In this document: one piece after another, positions 31,651 to 43,353 of the stretch
How positions within the stretch are numbered: the first letter of the stretch is position 1
How the letters are laid out: the number at the start of each line of letters is the position of its first letter
Assembly (NCBI RefSeq): GCF_036324505.1
Contig: NC_086350.1
Coordinates: 26,828,257-26,892,256 of the forward strand
Direction: 5' to 3'
Length of the DNA: 64,000 nt
Origin: Eleginops maclovinus
Lineage: Eukaryota > Chordata > Actinopteri > Perciformes > Eleginopidae
The notes under the pieces: model-generated
Databases searched by the model: none
The model's input: the letters and a program-made list of their open reading frames with translations, nothing else
What the model was told of the DNA's origin: nothing
Position numbers and translations under genes: made by a program

Positions 31651-34600
31651 GGTCCAAATTTAAAAAAATAAAATATGTAATTATTTTTTGAGTAATGTTT
31701 ATCATAAGTAAAACACTTATGTGACGATAATGTTTTTTCAAAAGAAATATTATTTCATTTTTTATTCATATTTCTTAATTTCATATTTTTTCTTCAGAAG
31801 TATGAAAACAGTGTTGAAGTGTACGTAGCCTAAGTACAATTTCGAGGTAATCAATTTAGTTCTAATTCATACTCAATTTGGAATTAAATATTGTGATGTT
31901 CACTTTTTACTATCTTTGGTTCGTAATACAAAAATATAAATCAACTAATACTATATATTATAGGCTACTATTATGGATTAAGATTCCTGATAGTATTAAA
32001 AATACATTAGTCAGCTCCACCTTTACCAGCAGCAACATTTCAATAATTTACACTTTCATAATTCATTATAATCACTAAAATGATATATTTTGTTTTGAAA
32101 ATAGGCATTCAGCATAATGATTACTTTTACTTTTGGTGCTGTAAGTATATGTATACCTATACTTTTTTAATGCTCCATAAGTATATGAATATTTCTGTAC
32201 TGAGGCATTAATACCTTTACTTAAGTAAAGAAACCGAGTACCTCCTTCACCATATAAGTGAGTTGCGATATAACCTTGTGGCAACTTATTTAAATAAATT
32301 CTTATTCATTTACAAGGGTCAAACATTAGGTGCATATAATCATGGTTGGAGTTTCCCTTTGCTTTTATTTTGACAGTAAAGCCACTAGGTTTCCGGTTAC
32401 AGTGTGGCTAAATATGGCTGACTTGATTCAGCTTGTTGCGGTATCAGCAAATGAGAGCGACTGTAGGGTCTGCGGGAAAATGTCAATCACCCGCCGCTGA
32501 GCGGAAACCATCCTCCGGGCTGTCGCATTATCCACCTGCTCCAGCTGAAGACTCATCTTCCTCAGTCAGTTCAATGACGATATACTATCACAATATTCTA
32601 TATTATTTGGGGTCTGGGTGCTTTACTGCAGGCATCACGCCCATTCTCTCCCCTTTATTCTTTTCACTTGTTTTCACTTGACAATTCACAAGAATATAAT
32701 ACAAATTCCCAACAATTTTAGATAATTAGGCTAATTAAATCAGTTTAAATACTGTACTTTTGATGTTGCAATACTACCTATATCAAAATATTCCTGTTTC
32801 CTGTTTTTGTAGTCATCATTGAGTCTATAGGCTTTCACCAGTCACGTTCCATGAAGGCAACATTTCTGAGCATGTTACAGGTGACTTTCTACTTTATTTT
32901 TGTTCTTTTTATAACAAAAATAAATTACAACAAAAGTGTTCCTTATACTGCATTATTGATCATATAAAACCAATTCTAAAACAAATGTTTTTGTTATAAT
33001 ACTCAAACAAAACAGTAAGCTGCATAAAATATGTTGTGTTCATTAACCTGATGTAAGTATCACAAAATTAACGTAATGAAACCTGCTTACTTTACATCAT
33101 CTTTGTATTACATCAATATCAAATACAATTCGAATAAATACAAATGACAATAAAAATCAATAAGATGTTTTTTACTTAAGTGTATTATGTAAGACAACAT
33201 CACAACATAACCTTAGAAAAGAAGGTACCAGGATATTTAGGATAGAAATTGAGTCGTAATAACAATAGTATAAATTACAAATCATTTTTTGGTTTAAGCA
33301 AACACAGTATTTTTGCTGCATGAAAAACATATATTTAAAGTAGAATAAAGAATAGCCTACATTATAAAAGTAGCCTAATTAAAAACAAAAGACAATTCAG
33401 TCAGTACAGTACATCTACCTATAATATATGGATCTTTATTTTGAAATATATTCTAACATTTTAGTACTGCTATCGCCATGATTTAAAAATGTAATAGTAA
33501 TCTTATTAAATCTTCATGCTGCTTCATTGACCTGTCCAAACTTTTACTTTGAAGGCAAAAATAACCTCTTCCTGTTTTAATCTGACACCTTTGTTGCTGC
33601 ATCCTTTCTCTGCTACTCCGATTGCACCTACAGGAGCTGCAGTCACACTGAACCTGAACATAAAAACTGCGTATGTATATTGACAACATAAATGTTAATG
33701 ATAATTTATGGATTGTTGTTTTTGCTAATTTTATATGGATACACTTTCCAATAAATTCTGAAATACATGCTCAAAAACAGCTCCAAATAACCAACATTAT
33801 TTGCTTATCTTTCAGTTTGGCAAACGTCACTTTATACAAAAATAACTTTCAGAGACTAAATTGTTACCTTTATGGGATATGAGAATCTGTAAGAAAAAAG
33901 ATCCAAGCAGGCCAGCCTGCAGCTGAATGGATGAGGTTGAAGGTGAACTGTTCCATCCCACCAGCTCCTGGTTCATTGACAAAAAAAAACGCCTGACCAA
34001 AACAATCCCTCAAATCCAACTGGGTTAAATAGCTGGATCTGACTTAACCTGCTTTTCTTAGTTTTATTTATTTTATAGTATTTCGTCTTTTAATGTAATC
34101 ATTAATTTTCTCTTATGTCTTGTTTGCTTTTACTGAGTGAATTAAGTATTATCAAAATATTTATTACGTGCCTATTTTAGCTCCCTGTCTTCCTATAAAT
34201 CTAATATGTGATGTTATATGCTGCGTGCGTTAAAATTGTTTAAACATTTGATCTGAATTTCATTGCTTGTTTTCTGTTGGTCTTGTGTTTTGTGAAAGTA
34301 TATGAAACAACATAATAACATATGGCAATTCTGTTGATAGATACTGGTATTAGAATGTGTAATATTAGATTATTGTTCGGAGAAGTTGATTTATGTGAAG
34401 TGAGTCATTCCGAAAAGTGTTTCTATCTAAAGGGATCACTTTGGGGTTTCAAAGCTTTTCGTACAGGGTCCTTCCTCAGTTAGTAAATCTTTTAAATCAT
34501 TAATGAATATAGGGTGATGTGTCATTTCTATTTTATACAGTAGTAGAATCCACCAACAGATGGCGCCCAAACGTGACTAATTTACTTCTGAGAAATTCTG

Positions 34601-37600
34601 GTGATCTTTTTACAGACCAGATTTCAGTTAAAAGGCAACAGAATATACTGTGACCAAAAAGTGACAAGTAATACTTATTGCAGTCATTTGTACCGTATAG
34701 TTTCCGCTTCATAAGTCACCTTCATATAAATACATGAACAAACTGGCAGCTCTGAAAGGCACCCGACATAGTCACCTGACTCTTCATACAAATTGGAGCA
34801 TAGAAAGGGAGACGTGTGGTTGAACATAACAGTCTCATATGTTTCACAATACACATCAACACATGTTCAATGTGCAGGCACTTTATGAAATCAGTGGCAA
34901 CATTTTCCCAAACATTTGATTAATTTTACATTAAAAAAACACATTATGTTAATAATAACTTACCCGGGTCAGGTCATTAAACATCATCAGATTATCTACA
35001 CATGACTGCTGATCACTTTTTGGTTGAAGCATCACAGTTTAGAAACGTATTATGATATTCTCACTCTTCGTGTGTGATTGTTACAGAAGCAAAAGGAAAA
35101 CAACTCCCTATAATTCATCTTAACACCGATACCAGTGCGGTTGCACACTTAATTTTAAACAGAATTATTAATGCAAAGGTTTGGTTACCTCACAAACGCA
35201 CACAGTATTTAACAGTCTGTCCACTGGGAAATACATACATACCAGCATTTGTGCAGACACTGAGAGAACACAATGTACTCAGACGCACTGTTCCACATGT
35301 TCCACACAGGCAGGCAGACTCTCATCTTCAGACATGTTAACTCTTTCAACACAGTCCCCTAACTGTATGTGTTGAATGTTAATCTACTATTCACCGTAAG
35401 CAGGTACATATCTCCAGTAGGCGATTAAACCGTGTCAAACTGACACAAAGGGCTTGTACAGCTTTCACTAAAATGCGTCTGCTGAAGCCAAACAACAACT
35501 TCACAATGTGACACCAATGCTCAGGACATTCTAGCATTTTGTGATGAGCTGCTTTTAATGAAGAATGCTTGATTCTCCTCCCTTGAGAAATTCTTAGTCA
35601 CATTATAATTCATGCCTCTGAGTTCCTCTTTCTTCATGTAAGCCGCTCTGTGGCTCCATCTGTGATTTTTTTTAAACAGCTGGTGGAAACAAGGCTGTTG
35701 CGTTACTGAGCAGTAAACTACCACACTGAGCTGAGAGACGTTTAAACTCTCTGGCTGTTTCTATCAAAAACTATTTCCACAGCCTGCTGCACATTAAAAT
35801 CATAAAGACATTAAACAATGCTCAATTTTAGGTTTAAACGAAACTAATGGGAAGAAAAGAATTATACCTCTTATCAGAAAGCACTTTATAAAATAAATGG
35901 GTACTACTAAAATGAGTTAATTCGGCTTGTAAGATTTAAATCAACATGATTTATCATCTTTATTAAGAAGCTTGGATTAAAACTTGATTATGATTGGTTC
36001 ATTTGGAAATTCCAGAGGTCTGCTAATTTGTACTAACAGACCGCTGCTAAGGAGAACAGACTGTCGCTAACGAAAACAGACCGTTGCTAAGGAGAACAGT
36101 GCTGCTAAGGAGAATCAAGTCAAAGTCTGCTCAATCTAATATCAGCTGTGGACAACAGAAATTAGTTTTCTCCGTCAGAAAACTCAGTGGAATACTTTTT
36201 GAACATTCCTTTTATATTTGTGGAGATGGCTAAACTGTCTCCAGTAAAGAAAAGACCTCAGAGAAATCACCCGAAGAAGACAGACAGGAAGTAAACACTA
36301 ACTGAGAAAAAAGAACACTGACTGCTTAGTGGCGGTGATCACCCTGTCAGTGAAAACTAGCCATTGACTGTGTCAGAGTAATGATTAATCAACCAAGGAA
36401 AGAGAACCAATCCTTTAGACAAATATAACTGGGGTATTCCAGGAAGCAGATTAAGAGTTAGCTAGTTAACACTTTTATACAACTTCATAACAATGAAACA
36501 TTGTACCCCGTCATGAATTACTACTCATAGTCACAAGTAAATGTTTTTATCTTTTAACAGTATCTACCCTGAAGTGTAATAGGATGGAGGTTCATCCAGT
36601 CTCCAACAGAGCGCTCAGTGACTGGCTTCTCTTCTCTGATTCAAGTTCACTTCGTCGCGCTACTATCAGACCTCCGCACCTCTCTAGCAAATAATGTTAG
36701 GTTACTTCCTGCCCCCCGAACACCATCAGCTGCACATCAAAAACCCTAGCAAAATTCTTGTCTCTCCTCCTCTGTGGGAGCGTCATCAGTGACCAGGCCC
36801 TCAGGGGGAAACTGGCATGGGGCCCAGCTCCAAACAATGGGCATTCAAATGCAGTGAATAAACATCAGCTCTCTGGTACACTGAGTGAGGGCAGCAGCAG
36901 GACTGGCAGGGACCCTGCACTGCTCAATATGCTCCGACTATCACCAACACTGTGGAAAACCCTGGCTCTGAACCAAAGTGGGAAAAAAACGTAGTGGCTT
37001 TAAGAAAATAGTTTGTCCATGTAGTAATCTGTCCTTGTTTACAACAGAATTATTTTCATGTGGGGCCAAGAAACACAATTCCCTATTTGTGTTTGACTAT
37101 ATATCGTACACTGGCTCTGTTCACCACGTATATACTGCTCTGATTAAATTTAAATTCCCTTTGTAAGCATTGGGCATACATCTAGGGGCTTTTATTGTGA
37201 AAGGATGAACATGGGAGAAGATAAGCTGTAATGCGCTGCTGTTAGAAAGAGTTGGGTTCAGAATGAAGGCTTCATGTTGTTATTCTATTATATTTTATAA
37301 CCAACTGGAGGAAAGGAGGAAGAAAACAAGGGAAGGGGTTCTAATGACTAATTTTCCTGTTTTTATCTTGTTGACATGCATCAGGACACATTTTGATACG
37401 CTATACAAATATATGTGGTCAAATCCCAGACCACCCTGGCAAGTGTTTTGATTATGGGATCATACAGCGTCTTGGTTTTGCTTATAATTCTAAAGCTGTG
37501 CACTCTGATTGGCCAAGATGCATGTTGACGCCAGCTGGAAACAGGGTCTTGGTCAATGCGTCTTCCAGTTTGGTTCTGAATGTATTTTATAGCCCTTCAT

Positions 37601-37786
37601 CAGTCTTAAATGTACAAAGTGTACTGTCATTCATTATGCTGTGCTGTCATTTCACATTTAAATCCCATCATTCCAATCAGGCCAGTGTTCCTTCAGTTGT
37701 AGCACATATTAAAAACTATGAAGAACATGGACTTCAGTCCCGTGTAGCCTCTTGATATCTTTGCCATTCAAGAAACAGAATGTATT
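31651..37786. other. Intergenic region between spire2 and the sulfotransferase gene
   Basis: About 6.1 kb without a recognisable gene. It includes a small CpG-containing patch at about 32390-32530, a copy of the dispersed 'ACCTTAGAAAAGAA' repeat at about 33060-33660, and four imperfect copies of GACCGTTGCTAAGGAGAACA at about 36040-36115. An AATAAA signal on the minus strand at about 37190 is a possible polyadenylation site for the sulfotransferase mRNA. Open frames such as 35074-35340 show no domain. Confidence 0.45.
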
Positions 37787-38989
37787 TTAAGCATTACTGG
37801 GATGCTCTGTCTTAGCTGGCAACCAGCTGAACTGATACGGTTCCCGAGGCACAAGTAGATCTATGTCAAGTCTCTTCTGTTCTTTTTCACTGTTAACGTT
37901 TCTGTACCCGAGCAATGACATGGCACTTTTACACACTTCCTGGATGCGTTTGACCTTGCTGTGTGGCAGCGAGGTACGCCAAGCCTGTGAGACGTCAGCA
38001 GCATTCCTTGACGAGATTTCAAAGGCATCTCTCTTGGAGCCTTTGCCTTTTCCGTGCGTCACCTTGAAGATCCACTCCTCCAGCTGTTTGGTCATCTCTA
38101 GACCTACAAACTCATACATGGCGTTTATCTCCTCGAGAGGGTTGTGTGCCACGTCCTCGTAGCGCACCATTTTGTAGCGACCTTTCAGAAACGGAGGGGG
38201 CTTCAGGATGGCCCTCTCATGGATGCTGACATGGCTACGGCAGATCTCCTGCATGGCCTGATACTGCACCTCTGCTGCTGGGACGTTCCTCTGCTCCAAG
38301 ACGGCAGAGTTATCATGTACAAAGGCGTTGGCTGATGCCTCTCTGGACCGCACCACGGCCCGGGGGTCTCTGACCAGGTGGATGATGCGGAGGTCTAGGT
38401 TTGGATCCTGCAGCAACGGATAGAGGGATTCCAGCTCAAAGAATCTCACTTCCTTTAGTACCACATGACTGTAAGTGCTGCAGGCATCCTCAGCCCTATG
38501 CAGGCCGCGAATATCACATGCGTGTTGGCACTGAGTCTGGTTGCTTAACTGGTTACGTGGCGTGAGAGAACAGGCTGGCGGTGAGCACAGTGCTCTGCTG
38601 TGACTCCACATAAACAAAAAGGACATGTTGATCTGCTCCGGCATGTAGGCCTCCATCACAGACATGTCGCACTGGAACACGCTCCGAAACAGATCCCTCA
38701 CCGCCATGCGCAGCGCCCGCGCTCCGTGCTTCTGCAGTTTGGTCCACACGTGCCACGCAGGCTCCATGAGGTAGAAGACAGACGGGTGCTGACTGAACAC
38801 CTGACCCACGAAGGACGAGCCTGACCTCCAGGAGGACAGCAGCAGGACATGAACTTTGCCACCATTGGAGGGGGGGGAGCCGCAGGGGCTGAGCTGGACG
38901 TACCAGCCGCAGAACAGCACCACCGCCGCCCCCTGGAGGATGACCAGGAAGATCATGGTGCTGAGGTTCACTCTGCAGCGGGGCATCAT
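37787..38989 (-). CDS. chst6: Carbohydrate (GlcNAc) 6-O-sulfotransferase, chst4/5/6 group
   Basis: A type II Golgi enzyme that moves sulfate from PAPS to carbon 6 of N-acetylglucosamine; in vertebrates this group makes keratan sulfate and sulfated mucin or L-selectin-type glycans. The 400-residue frame has no introns, as usual for CHST4/5/6. Seen: a short cytosolic start, one membrane anchor (residues about 11-28), the 5'-phosphosulfate loop LSSWRSGSSFVGQVF (about 51-65), the 3'-phosphate site RIIHLVRDPRAVVRSR (201-216), YLMEPAWHVW, CSPPACS, SYSHVVLKEVRFF-like and SRNAADVSQAWR near the C-terminus. Possible N-glycosylation sites are N121 and N150. The ATG at 38989 has a strong context (GGCCATGATG). 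The length matches CHST6 (395 aa). The family is certain; the choice of paralogue (6 versus 5 or 4) is inference. Confidence 0.9.
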   Translation of the reverse strand: MMPRCRVNLSTMIFLVILQGAAVVLFCGWYVQLSPCGSPPSNGGKVHVLLLSSWRSGSSFVGQVFSQHPSVFYLMEPAWHVWTKLQKHGARALRMAVRDLFRSVFQCDMSVMEAYMPEQINMSFLFMWSHSRALCSPPACSLTPRNQLSNQTQCQHACDIRGLHRAEDACSTYSHVVLKEVRFFELESLYPLLQDPNLDLRIIHLVRDPRAVVRSREASANAFVHDNSAVLEQRNVPAAEVQYQAMQEICRSHVSIHERAILKPPPFLKGRYKMVRYEDVAHNPLEEINAMYEFVGLEMTKQLEEWIFKVTHGKGKGSKRDAFEISSRNAADVSQAWRTSLPHSKVKRIQEVCKSAMSLLGYRNVNSEKEQKRLDIDLLVPREPYQFSWLPAKTEHPSNA

Positions 38990-40084
38990 GGCCGCGGAGG
39001 TTTCTGCTGCTTTATGTGGAGCTCTTTATTTTGGCCCTCGGTGGAGCTGTGTGTTCCTTTGGCTGCAGGAACAGAAAGGGCTGAGGGTAGAAGAGAGATA
39101 GAGAAATAGAGCACAAAAAAACAATGTTTAGGTTCTTGAGCGAAACGTTTTATCTTCAGTTTCACAAGCTGTTTTCTGAAGTTTTGAACAGTGTAGCACC
39201 TGCCAAAAGCAAGCTATCAAACACAGCACTCACACCTCAGAAGCTAAGGCAGCACACACCTCAGTGTGAGAGGCCTGTGTGTTCTCCCTGGGACAGTGAT
39301 AAGCTATGACATCATGCAAATGTCCTCTGACTTATAATCATAAAGTTATTGGGTAATGCACATCTTCAGATCACCATTATGCCTGTTATCTCCCTATCAC
39401 TGAGAGGACTGTAAGCAACATTGGGAATACATTACAGTATAATAACCTTAAAATATTTCTAGATTTTTCCCTGAGGGTCTGAATGAGTTGCTTCATTGCC
39501 CCTAGCTTGACTTTGTTCTAACCTTTCTTTACTCATTTATAATGTATTTAAATAACTGATTGTATCACAGTCAACTCACAAAACAATACCCTGTAAACAG
39601 AACAAGTTCACCAATTAAAAAACATTTATCATTAAAAAGGGAACTAAAGGTTTAATTAAAAACACACAGGGTATATACAGACATTTTTAAGTTGAATTTA
39701 ATACCTTTTTTAATACCTTCACAATATTTTTTAATACCAACACCACTTCGAGCTGCAACTGTAGTGGCAACCTTTCGAACTTCAGTGTTGGGGGTAACTA
39801 ATTATAAAGTAATGGATTACTGTCTTTTGTTACTTAACTTTCTGAGTGAGTAAGTGTAGTAATGCTTACAATTCAAATCGAGTAGCTATTATTACAGTTA
39901 CTGGATACTTTGTTACTTTTTTGCCTCAATAAAAACACTGACCTATGTATACACAATTGTTTGTTTTTTAATCCTAACCCAAGACAAAAACTTAGTTCAT
40001 TGTTATGTGTAGGAAGAGCACACACCACTTCTCCAGTGCTACACTCTTTCTTTCACTATCATTTTATCTCAGTGAAGACAAAAT
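38990..40084. other. Upstream flank of the sulfotransferase gene
   Basis: The first 100 bp left of the ATG are probable 5' UTR. Further upstream lies AT-rich sequence with fragments of the fish 'GTAACTAATTATAAAGTAAT' repeat near 39790. No gene recognised. Confidence 0.4.
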
Positions 40085-40243
40085 GTCCTCACGTTCGACA
40101 GAAGTCTTAATACATGTAAAAAAAAAACAACAGATGGACATACACGTTCATCTCTTGGAGGAAGGTTGTGTGACGTCAAGGTACTTTGGTTTCGAATTCA
40201 TGGGACATGCGAGGGCAGTTGACCTGTTGCAGCACATCAAAGT
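40083..40243 (+). pseudogene. Left-arm exon copy of an uncharacterised transposon-like gene
   Basis: The frame reads MSSRSTEVLIHVKKKQQMDI, HVHLLEEG, then GFEFMGHARAVDLLQHIK, and meets a GTAAGA donor at 40244. The pattern 'QMDIHVHxW/L...GHA-A-DLL' belongs to a multicopy family of fish and invertebrate proteins of unknown function that look transposon-derived. This copy is intact at exon level but has no upstream exons. Confidence 0.6.
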
Positions 40244-41073
40244 AAGAACATTTTCTTATAATATTTGGTATATGCTAACATAGGGGCATTGTTTGCATTT
40301 GAACATTTTCATGGATTTGTGATGATTTAATTGATTTAACCTACTGTGGATTTTCTGTAATAGTAGATATAATATTGGCACATTTATTTAATGTCTAGGT
40401 TAATAATCATTAAACATATACAATACAATCTTTCAAACAACATTAAGTTTGGCTTTATCAGATCAATGCATAACCTTCTGATTAAGCATTAAGGTTACAA
40501 CACTTAGCCCATCACAAGCCATGCTACTGTAGTTCAATGTTAGTCACAATGGTGGTACCTGCAAGCCAAATTTGAGAACCACTGGGCTAGATATTGAGCC
40601 AATATGAGAGGTTGAGCATGACCCTGAGGCCTGCCTGATGTACTTCTACTTTGTGGCCTAGACTGGAGCTACTGAACCTGAATTAGTAGGTATATTTATT
40701 TTGCAGGTACTCTACTCCAACTTCCATAAAGTAACTAGCTTTGTCGGCTGATTACAGCCCTTCTAATTAAATAAATGTGCCAATATTATATCTACTATTA
40801 CAGAAAATCCACAGTAGGTTAAATCAATTAAATCATCACAAATCCATGAAAATGTTCAAATGCAAACAATGCCTCTATGTTAGCATATACCAAATATTAT
40901 AAGAAAATGTACTTACTTTGATGTGCTGCAACAGGTCAACTGCCCTCGCATTTCCCATGAATTCGAAACCAAAGTACCTTGCCGCACACAACCTTCCTCC
41001 AAGAGATGAACGTGTATGTCCATCTGTTTTGTTTTTTTTACATGTATTAAGACTTCCGTCGAACGTGAGGACA
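40085..41073. repeat. Large inverted repeat (about 310-bp arms, 371-bp spacer)
   Basis: The left arm is about 40085-40394 and the right arm about 40766-41073. The arms are near-identical reverse complements, for example TGTCCTCACGTTCGAC at one end and CACATTTATTTAAT at the inner end. Each arm carries the same coding exon and the same GTAAGA-type splice donor. The spacer is not recognisably coding. Confidence 0.92.
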
Positions 41074-41610
41074 CTAGTTTCTTCTTAAAGTATGGTGCTA
41101 TACCCAATTTGATGATGTAGCTCGTCTTGTCCTTGCCACACGCGGAGATTTTGCTATCTCTGAATCAGTAAACATGTTCTGGAAGAGCTCTCCTATCCCC
41201 TCATTAGAGTTATACGAGTGGTGTTTAGTCGCTGTTTCCAAGCACCACAGAACCTCAGCTTGCAACGTTGAAGTGGGGCATGGAGTTTGATGTCTAACAT
41301 CTGTCGTAGGCCTACTCACGGTGCTGGTAGGCCTACCGCTGGCAGTGGCATGTGGGAGAATGGTGGAGGTTTGGGGGAGAGCGTGGTTTGCGGTGATGTC
41401 ATGTCAATTTCAACATCGAAATAGGTAGTTGCTCACTTCGTCCGCGCATTCTTGTTTGGTGGCTATTAGACTCCATGTGTGACCTGACAGCATTCACTCC
41501 CATCCAGGTGACATTTATTGTCTTTTTACAGACGTTGCAATAAGCCTCTCGGCTGCTACCAACTGCTGGCCTAAGCCAGTCTTTGAATCTCGAGTCCTCT
41601 AACCAGAGGT
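40913..41610 (-). pseudogene. Right-arm gene remnant: zinc-finger transposon-like protein, broken
   Basis: Read leftward: FKDWLRPAVGSSREAYCNVC followed by VNAVRSHMESNSH (a C-x2-C...H-x5-H finger, about 41587-41440), a stretch with stops, EVLWCLETATKHHSYNSNEG and LFQNMFTDSEIAKS (41319-41150), a shifted GIAPYFKKKLV, then QMDIHVHLLEEG. A 1-bp deletion in the arm (GTGTGCGGC versus GTGTGACGTC) shifts the end of the exon. The order matches an uncharacterised fish family with an N-terminal finger, a 'LF..MFPDS.IA' segment and a 'GHATADDL' segment, as I recall it. Confidence 0.55.
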
Positions 41611-41639
41611 ACGAAAAATTAAATAAAATTTCCCCATGA

Positions 41640-43345
41640 CTTCAATAGTAGCGAACTTTTGGTAACTTTTGTCAGCAAGCCAGCCGTGTAAGCTATCCTC
41701 TTGAAGCATAGACTGAGTCGCCGCGCACTGACGTCACATCATTGATATCGTTCAGGTCCTACTCTCACATATAATTTATATAATATAGGCTAATTAAATT
41801 CAAGCGATTTTTAGGAGATAGGCCTGCACTTAACACAAATGGAAAAAAAACTCATAGTTGGATTGTGGTTCGAAAATGTGATACCTCGTCAGATAGGGCC
41901 TAACGTTTATTACTTTTTAAGACTTTTTAATGGCCTTCATTTTTTTGCTCATTTGATTTACTACCTTTTACAACCCTGTGTATACAATATGTTTATGGGG
42001 CGAAAAATCAAATCCTCCTGTAAGATGATAAATCGCATGATTTTTTAAAGAGAAAACGTTTTTTATTGACACATCATAATACCTGCAAGATAGTTTCAGG
42101 ATTGTGTTTTTTTTTATAGGCCAAAAATAATACATTTTCAGTCCACACAATATAGCAATATGAAGTTAAAACTTTTAGATTGTAATTGTTATTAGTCATT
42201 TTTATCAAATACTCCACATATTTAACTGCTAGAAAGAAATCTCAATATATATTTTTGTGTTTTGGTTCAAAATCCTCCTCAACAACAACCTTGCTCTCTC
42301 CCATGCTGTTAACTTTACTTTTATTGCAATAAAACATGTAAAGGATATTGTCCTGACGTTTTCTATTTTATTTACCTTTGCAGTTTATGATTTAAATACT
42401 TATAGCATTTACTTGAAGTTACCTGCATGATTAATATCTTATCTCATCATTATCTCCCAGGCTGCAGACAGGTGAAAGAGAGCTGAAAGATTTAAGGGAA
42501 CAAGTACTAAAGGGAACCAAAAAGCTCTCCTCCCACATGTGCACGTGCAACTAGGTATGTGTGTCAAAGGAAAAACACGTGGACATGTATCGTGCAAAAT
42601 GCACTTTTTGTTGTCTTTTATACATAAATATGTGTCCCCGGTGTGTAAGGAGACTCACAAAGTGTCAGAAAACAAAACCCTCTCTCTTTTCCTCCTAACC
42701 CACATCTCTAAAAACGGGGGTACAAACGATAAAAGGTCCTGTCCTTGTTGTAAACCCGCGAGAGAGTAACGTTTGAGCTCCAGACTGTTTCAGAAATAAT
42801 GCTGGATGTGGTTTGGAACATAATATGGCGTTTAATCACGGCAGCGTTTAGCTGAGTTTCTCCCGGTAGAAAACTCTCTTCAGAGGAGAGATCATGACGC
42901 TCCAAAGGGGCGTGGCCAGCAGCAGCTCCTAAGGGGCGTGGTCAGCAGCAGCTCCAAGGGGGCGTGGCCAGCAGCAGCTAGTTCATTTAAAGCTACAGTC
43001 ACAGAATCAGCACTTCAGGAACAAGGCTGAGATAGAGGGGGATGATGGGGGATCTGTTTGTATTTTGAGCAAAACACTTCATACATGTTTTGTTTAGATA
43101 TGGCTCTACAGTATATTGTTCAAATATAGCATGATAGGAGACCTTTAAAGTAAAAAAAACCAAAACATTTGTTCATGCCTTGTTTTATTTTATATATTCA
43201 GAGTGCATTCATTGATCTATTGTTGCTTATATTACATTATATTATATATCCATTGCACCTACTCAGTGGCCAATCCCTGCCTCTCAATGAATCCATTCAG
43301 CGAACAGTGAAAAGAAACCAGAGTAAAAAGATGAAACAAGCAGTG
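41640..43345. other. Repeat-derived intergenic DNA with three GC-box-like repeats
   Basis: AT-rich at left. At about 42905-42985 three units of AAGGGGCGTGGCCAGCAGCA-GCTCC occur in tandem. The surrounding 42780-43150 sequence (GAGATCATGACGCTCCAAAG, TAGGAGACCTTTAAAG) looks like a fish non-autonomous element, with no coding content. Confidence 0.5.
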
Positions 43346-43353
43346 TCAGGACT
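43346..43353 (+). repeat. hAT target-site duplication, left copy
   Basis: GTCAGGAC directly precedes the element and is repeated exactly at 46174-46181. Confidence 0.95.

Noticed and set aside
35074..35340. 88-codon plus-strand frame in the intergenic region
   Set aside because: No recognisable domain, splice context or codon bias; likely chance.
38553..39109. Alternative frames over the sulfotransferase gene
   Set aside because: Shadows of a strongly conserved enzyme frame.
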